Notes under the pieces: model-generated
Told to the model about the DNA's origin: nothing
The model's input: only the letters and a program-made list of their open reading frames with translations
The model's database searches: none
Made by a program: the position numbers and the translations under genes
Shown here: positions 59,609 through 64,000 of the stretch, in pieces
How the letters are laid out: every line of letters starts with the position of its first letter
Position numbering within the stretch: position 1 is the stretch's first letter
DNA from: Siderastrea radians
Taxonomy: Eukaryota; Cnidaria; Anthozoa; Scleractinia; Rhizangiidae
Assembly: GCA_964017195.1 (NCBI GenBank)
Contig: OZ024894.1
Location: 27,946,825-28,010,824 of the forward strand
Length of the DNA: 64,000 nt
Reading direction: 5' to 3'

Positions 59609-59670
59609 AAGGTTCTCAAATATTTCACACCGGTAGAGATTGTGCGGCCTGTCACGCCTTGCTACCTCCT

Positions 59671-60114
59671 TTTTTTGTTAGACATACATGTAAGAATGCG
59701 AAAAAGGGGTTTTTGTTCCTGAGATGGTACACCCAGACGAAAGAGTTCAAATCTGGCAAATTATTCCTAGTGGCTTCTCTGCATGTTCGCGCTCTTTCGC
59801 GTACGCGCGTCGCACGCATAAAAAAAGAAAAGGATTGCTTACAGTCTTGCATATTTTTATTATTTCGTTAAGTTCATAGCTGTTTGAAAAATTGTTAAAG
59901 TTAAGCAAAAAATGTTTGGTATGTTCATGCCAGGGTGGTGGGGGTGTCTCGTGTTACTTATCGAAAATGAAAAATGCCCTGTGTCGCTGTTGTATCGCAC
60001 TTCACGTCGCTGTAACGTGCAAATGAGGCAAAGTTCTTAGAAAGTCCTGTAGATCTCAACAGTTCTGTTTAAGAGCTAACCCTGACTCAAATCCCAGATC
60101 GTTAAATCATAAAT
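59671..60114. other. Flank downstream of the PLE, nothing recognised
   Basis: No gene or repeat that I can support; the gene interrupted at 53861 does not visibly resume here. Confidence 0.5.
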
Positions 60115-60585
60115 GAAGGGCCCGGTGGAAAAAGGGCGTAAGTGACGATTTGAGGTTAAAATCGAAATTGCTCCTATTTAGCTGAACATTGGCACACAGG
60201 CTGGTTTTCATGTGAGGAACGCCGTTGCGCACTTATTTCTTGACCTGAGATCTAAAATTTGAAGAATTAGCGTATTACTTTTGCGTGAAAAGTGTTGTTG
60301 AACTGAACTCGCTCAAGTGATGCGTGAAAGATTTCTTTTGTTCTCTGCCTGAACTAAAACAAAGGAATTCAACCTAGAATCCGCGGTCCTGTTGTTTTCT
60401 TTGTGTCAGTTTTAAGCAAAAGTAATACGCTAATTCTTCAAATTTTAGCTCTCAGGTCAAGAAATAAGTGCGCTACGGCGTTCCTCACATGAAAACCAGC
60501 CTGTGTGCCAATGTTCAGCTAAATAGGAGCAATTTCGATTTTAACCTCAAAGCGTCACTTACGCCCTTTTTCCACCGGGCCCTTC
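60115..60585. mobile_element. MITE with about 180-bp terminal inverted repeats
   Basis: GAAGGGCCCGGTGGAAAAAG at the left end is complemented at the right end. Pairing continues with few mismatches to about 60295 and 60410. AAAT at 60111-60114 and 60586-60589 may be the target duplication. The unique centre is about 115 bp. Confidence 0.88.
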
Positions 60586-60608
60586 AAATATAACTGAAGA
60601 AAGTATTG

Positions 60609-60751
60609 AGGGCCGTACCTAGGATTTTTTGTCTGCGGGGGCAACTGGTTTTTTTTTAGTTTAGTTTTTCTGTTTTATCCTTAGTTTTCTTAGTTTTTTA
60701 GTTTCCCTGGCGGGGGCAACTCCCCCCTGCCCCCCTGCTAGGTACGGCCCT
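60609..60751. mobile_element. Short MITE, AGGGCCGTACCTAG termini
   Basis: AGGGCCGTACCTAG and CTAGGTACGGCCCT are exact complements; a G-rich then C-rich interior. GTATT occurs at both flanks. The ends resemble 61714-61944. Confidence 0.75.
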
Positions 60752-60891
60752 GGTATTTGAACACCTCTTCCTGGCACAGATGCACCTGAGAACACCCCCT
60801 CCCCCCCACACACACACATGGGGCATAAAATGTTAAGATTACCAGAACAATTAATTTGTCCAACAAGTGCTTTAGACAATACATGTTATAT

Positions 60892-61163
60892 TTAACAACT
60901 ATTCACCGAAGTGGAGGTGGCTAGCGGTGGATATTTACCGAGCCACGAAGCCACCGACACTGAGGTGAATAGTTGTTTTAGTATATACTAAAACAGTGAG
61001 ATAATATAGCCCGAGAGGATGATTTTTGACTAGTTTTCCCCTTCAAAGATTACAATTTTCTCGCGCACTTTGCTCGGAGGTGAATAGTAAAGGATATTCC
61101 GAGTTTGAGTAGCCAATCAGCGCGCGCCAAAAGCACTATCCACTGTTTTAGTATATACTAAAA
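60892..61163. mobile_element. MITE family copy 2 (partner 50543-50794)
   Basis: Same block order as copy 1, plus a palindromic TTTAGTATATACTAAAA at the right end and TTTAGTATATACTAAAA-like sequence inside. Confidence 0.9.
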
Positions 61164-61713
61164 ACTGTTATTGATTAAGACCGGTACCAAACAATGTGCA
61201 ATACAGCACTTTTAAAGATCTCCCAAAATAATCACAACAGTACTAATCTGGCAAACTTACATGACTCACATCAAGAAAAATACTTAGCTACATGTTAGAA
61301 AAAGTTTGAAGAAAATACAAAGTCCATTTTGAGACCTTGTGCATGTTATCCAAGCCAGGAAAAAGTCTTAAAATTAAACTACACAAAATTTTACAGGTTC
61401 AGGTGCTGGTACTAAAAATCATTTATTGTATATATTCAGAGATACAATTTTACTGATCAAATAACCTCTTTTGTTGTAATATCTATACAGACAGTGACTG
61501 CTTTTAACCAGGAATATTATGCATAATATTCTACATATTAAGATAGATTTATGGTGTTAGGTCGTACCTACATTATGCTAAATATTGAGATAAGATAAAT
61601 GGCAAATTCACTTGAGTTTAGGCTTTAAGAGTAAGGTATACATCGTTTTGTTGTGACAGTTCTGTTTCGTATGGACCAAAACTATAAAGACCACATTTGT
61701 CAGGCAACTTCAA

Positions 61714-61944
61714 GGCCGTAGGCAGGGGGGTGCGATGGATGCATCCGCACCGCCCCAATAGGGGAGTGAAGGTTAAAATGACTCTCAGAATGCAGGAAAT
61801 GTGGACTTCAGTAACGTAATATTTCAAAATTTCTAAGAGGAGAATACCCTCAGACAACCCCCACCCCCGCCCCCTCATCCCCGCCAAGACGCTCACGCCT
61901 CAGGCGCTCGCACCCACCCGTCAAAAATCCTGCTTACGGCCCTG
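61714..61944. mobile_element. hAT-like MITE with 8-bp target duplication
   Basis: GGCCGTAGGCAGG at the left and CCTGCTTACGGCCCTG at the right are inverted; AACTTCAA is duplicated at 61706-61713 and 61945-61952, the eight-base size typical of hAT elements. Confidence 0.75.
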
Positions 61945-61952
61945 AACTTCAA

Positions 61953-62894
61953 CGACTGGCTGTTAAATTGAAAAGCTGGCAATTAAATGGAAAATGTGAA
62001 TGGTTGCTATAGCCGATGCGTTACATGGTTTTTGGACATTAATCAAATAGTTGCCAGGTAACAGATGCATCTATATGTAAAATAGCTTTTAATAAAACAA
62101 CCTTGGTTATGTTCAGAATTGTAAATCTAAGATTGTAGCATTAAAATGTTAAGGTAATAAAGTTTTACCAGGAAATTAAATCACAGCCTTGCACTGAATC
62201 ATTTCCAGAAGTTTATGCCGAGGACAATAATATATCAGCGGCCAGCAGCACTTTGTTCCAAGCAAAGACCTTACTACAAGCCTAAAAAAAATGAAGAGGT
62301 GCACTTAAAAGGCACAGTGACTAATTGTGATGTAACAAAATTCACCGTGTCAAACTGACCCACACATGACACTATGTGGGAATCGAATCAGGGGCAAATA
62401 ATAAAAAACACAAAGAGCAATTAAGTAACTGGTTTCTTGTTGAAAAAACATTATGTTGAAAGGAAAATTTATGTGCAATGTAAAAAAATTCTTGGGAACA
62501 GATCGCTATTGAACTTAAACATTGTTTAACAACTATAGAAAATTTGCTTCAAATATTTATTATCCAATTATTATTTTTATTGATGCTATTCACACACAAA
62601 GAAACAGTTTCCAATTCACTGAATTAACAGACAAACCTTTCACAAACTGTGTCTGCTTGAAAACTATATGTTTTAAATGTGTGAACAGTATTTGCTCTGG
62701 CATTCACAGGCCACCCCCTCCTAAAAACATGGGAGGTCAAAAATTCAGGGTAACTTGTATGTGTCTGGCACCACAACTAACTGTCTGCTAGGGGCACATG
62801 ACTGTTAACAGAGATTTGACTGCAGTTGGGCAAATTATCACTTCAGATGTGGTAAAACATTTATACTGACATCCACTGCTTACTCTCCAGAGTA
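61953..62894. other. No gene recognised
   Basis: AT-rich sequence with short frames only (for example 62522-62791 plus), none with support. Confidence 0.5.
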
Positions 62895-63136
62895 CGATTA
62901 AGGAGGCCTTCCAATGGGGTTTTGGTGACAGGTGATGTTGCTCCAAAAAAGCTACAAATGTAGCGACGATCTTGTTCCAGGGCACCAACAGCTGACAGAA
63001 ACTAGCACTGAAAGGGTGTAATTTGCAACAACAAAAACGTTTCCCTCACCAAAATTAATAGTCAAATAGTCGACAAGTGGGTTAGAAATGGGCGACAACA
63101 CGTCATCAGAAACACCCTTGGAAGGCCTCATTAAGT
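62895..63136. repeat. Inverted-repeat element
   Basis: ATTAAGGAGGCCTTCCAA near 62897 is the near complement of TTGGAAGGCCTCATTAAG near 63119. Arms of about 35 bp surround about 175 bp. Probably a MITE. Confidence 0.55.
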
Positions 63137-63266
63137 GATAACAAATCAGAAAATTGTAAAATAGCTTCCTTAAATAGCAAAGCTCAAGCGACACCTGTGA
63201 TGTTTAAAGGACACATTTAACACTTAAAAACCACAAGTTAGAAGTATTTTGCAAAAGGGCCATGAG

Positions 63267-63384
63267 CTATCGTAGAGGTTTAAACATCCAAATTTTATGA
63301 TCAAATATGGGATTTCCATAATGTTGTTCCTTTATCATTTCTGCTCTGGCATCTTGTGTGTACAGTTCAAAGCTACTGGATTTC
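63267..63384 (-). CDS. Weak candidate terminal exon, unknown product
   Basis: After a minus-strand TATTTCAG acceptor, 118 nt encode SSFELYTQDARAEMIKEQHY and further residues ending FKPLR and TAG. A possible upstream exon at 63707-63759 has good splice sites, but its phase does not join this frame without a stop. The product is not recognised. Confidence 0.3.
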
Positions 63385-64000
63385 CTGAAATAAAGAAAAA
63401 CAAGCCAAAATGAGTATTCTTTATTCATAATACAGATTTGTTCTTCAATGGACAATTGAATTTTAAAAAAGGGCTATAGCCACTAAATTAAATGCAATGG
63501 AACAATAAAAGAAAAATAATTAATGTTCCAATTCAGAATTATTGTGAGATGAGCACAAGCATAAGTGCTAGCATAATCTCAAAAGGTGTTCACGATTTTG
63601 TTAAGCACAACCTCTGACACCATGCACAAGTGCATTGCTTTAACAATACAGATGGATATTGGATGATAGGAGACAAGTCAACTGCCAAACTTGTGCTTGT
63701 CCTTACCCTTTTTCCAAGTGGGTTCCAACTTGTGAAATAACCATTTAAGATGGATTCCGCTGAAAGTTTGAGCAATGAGTGCGAAAATTAAGTACCAAAA
63801 ATCTGCTCATAGCACAGCAACATTTTGTACACTATTTAAAAGATCTTACAAAAATTCATTTGTCTTATTGACCCCTTGACTAAATTCTAAAGCATTCTCG
63901 AAAAAAATTGAAGTCAAACCTCGTAAAAATGTTCAAAACGCGCGCCATTTTGTTTTGAATGGTCGTGAAACGTCTATTTAAATTGAAATATAAATAATTT

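Larger units (their letters stand above)
53861..59670 (+). mobile_element. Penelope-like element complex: inverted fragment, tandem deleted units, RT copy
   Basis: Order: inverted 3'-end fragment (53861-54067), TTTGATG slippage repeats (to 54088), deleted unit 1 (54089-55156), unit 2 (55157-56224), unit 3 (56225-56918), then the long copy (56919-59670). Each retrotransposed segment starts AACGGTACAGAG and ends CTTGCTACCTCCT. Head-to-tail copies with an inverted 5' piece are a hallmark of Penelope-like elements. Units 1 and 2 look identical over 1068 bp. The two outer ends are inverted copies of each other for about 200 bp. No target-site duplication is evident. Confidence 0.88.

Noticed and set aside
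53861..59670. LTR retrotransposon or retrovirus-like element
   Set aside because: Direct repeats could suggest LTRs, but the RT motifs are Penelope-type, there is no gag, protease, RNase H or integrase, and each repeat carries a hammerhead.
63707..63759. Exon joining to 63267-63384
   Set aside because: Splice sites look good, but the frame that continues into the terminal ORF contains TAA; the other frames give only a very short product.

Overview
The window looks like nuclear DNA of an anthozoan cnidarian, most likely a stony coral. The reasons are AT-rich sequence, small phase-matched exons separated by repeat-filled introns, an adhesion GPCR of metazoan type, a very dense load of small DNA transposons, an L1/Tx1-like LINE and a hammerhead-carrying Penelope-like element (PLE). 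I ran no database search, so the species call is inference.

Layout. (1) 450-17821 (+): the 3' part of an adhesion GPCR gene. Thirteen exons encode an Ig-like domain, a hormone-receptor (HormR) domain, a GAIN/GPS region with an intact HL|T cleavage site, seven membrane helices and a cytoplasmic tail. Its sixth visible intron holds a LINE (5806-10812) with 14-bp target-site duplications and a broken ORF2. (2) 17822-23911: no gene seen; repeats, plus an old tandem duplication that includes the upstream region of the next gene. (3) 23912-31978 (+): a four-exon gene for a 154-residue secreted cysteine-containing protein of unknown family. A possible antisense terminal exon lies in its last intron. 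A PIF/Harbinger-like transposon carrying a broken SAP-domain gene (31994-33390) sits 15 bp after its stop codon. (4) 34711-42775 (+): a four-exon gene for a 537-residue protein with an acidic N-terminus, a Ser/Thr minisatellite and a conserved-looking C-terminus. Its first intron holds a 1.6-kb transposon with 33-bp terminal inverted repeats. (5) 42776-51351: no gene; MITEs, hairpins and degenerate tandem repeats. (6) 51352-53387 (-): an acidic terminal exon and a 172-codon ORF, possibly one gene, head-to-head with a short + strand ORF (53649-53879) that runs into the PLE. (7) 53861-59670: the PLE complex. It consists of an inverted 3'-end fragment, three internally deleted tandem units (two of 1068 bp, one of 694 bp) and a copy with an 853-codon reverse transcriptase ORF. 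(8) 59671-64000: MITEs and one weak candidate exon.

The most notable feature is the PLE array. Each of the four repeats contains, about 37 bp after its start, a sequence that folds by hand into a complete type-I hammerhead ribozyme. The two 374-bp spacers carry inverted CCAAT boxes and a TATA box about 32 bp before the next repeat start. A transcript of the array would be expected to cleave itself into 1068-nt monomers, a retrozyme-like arrangement. A 17-nt match to the ribozyme 3' half also lies inside the unrelated DNA transposon at 35.3-37.0 kb.
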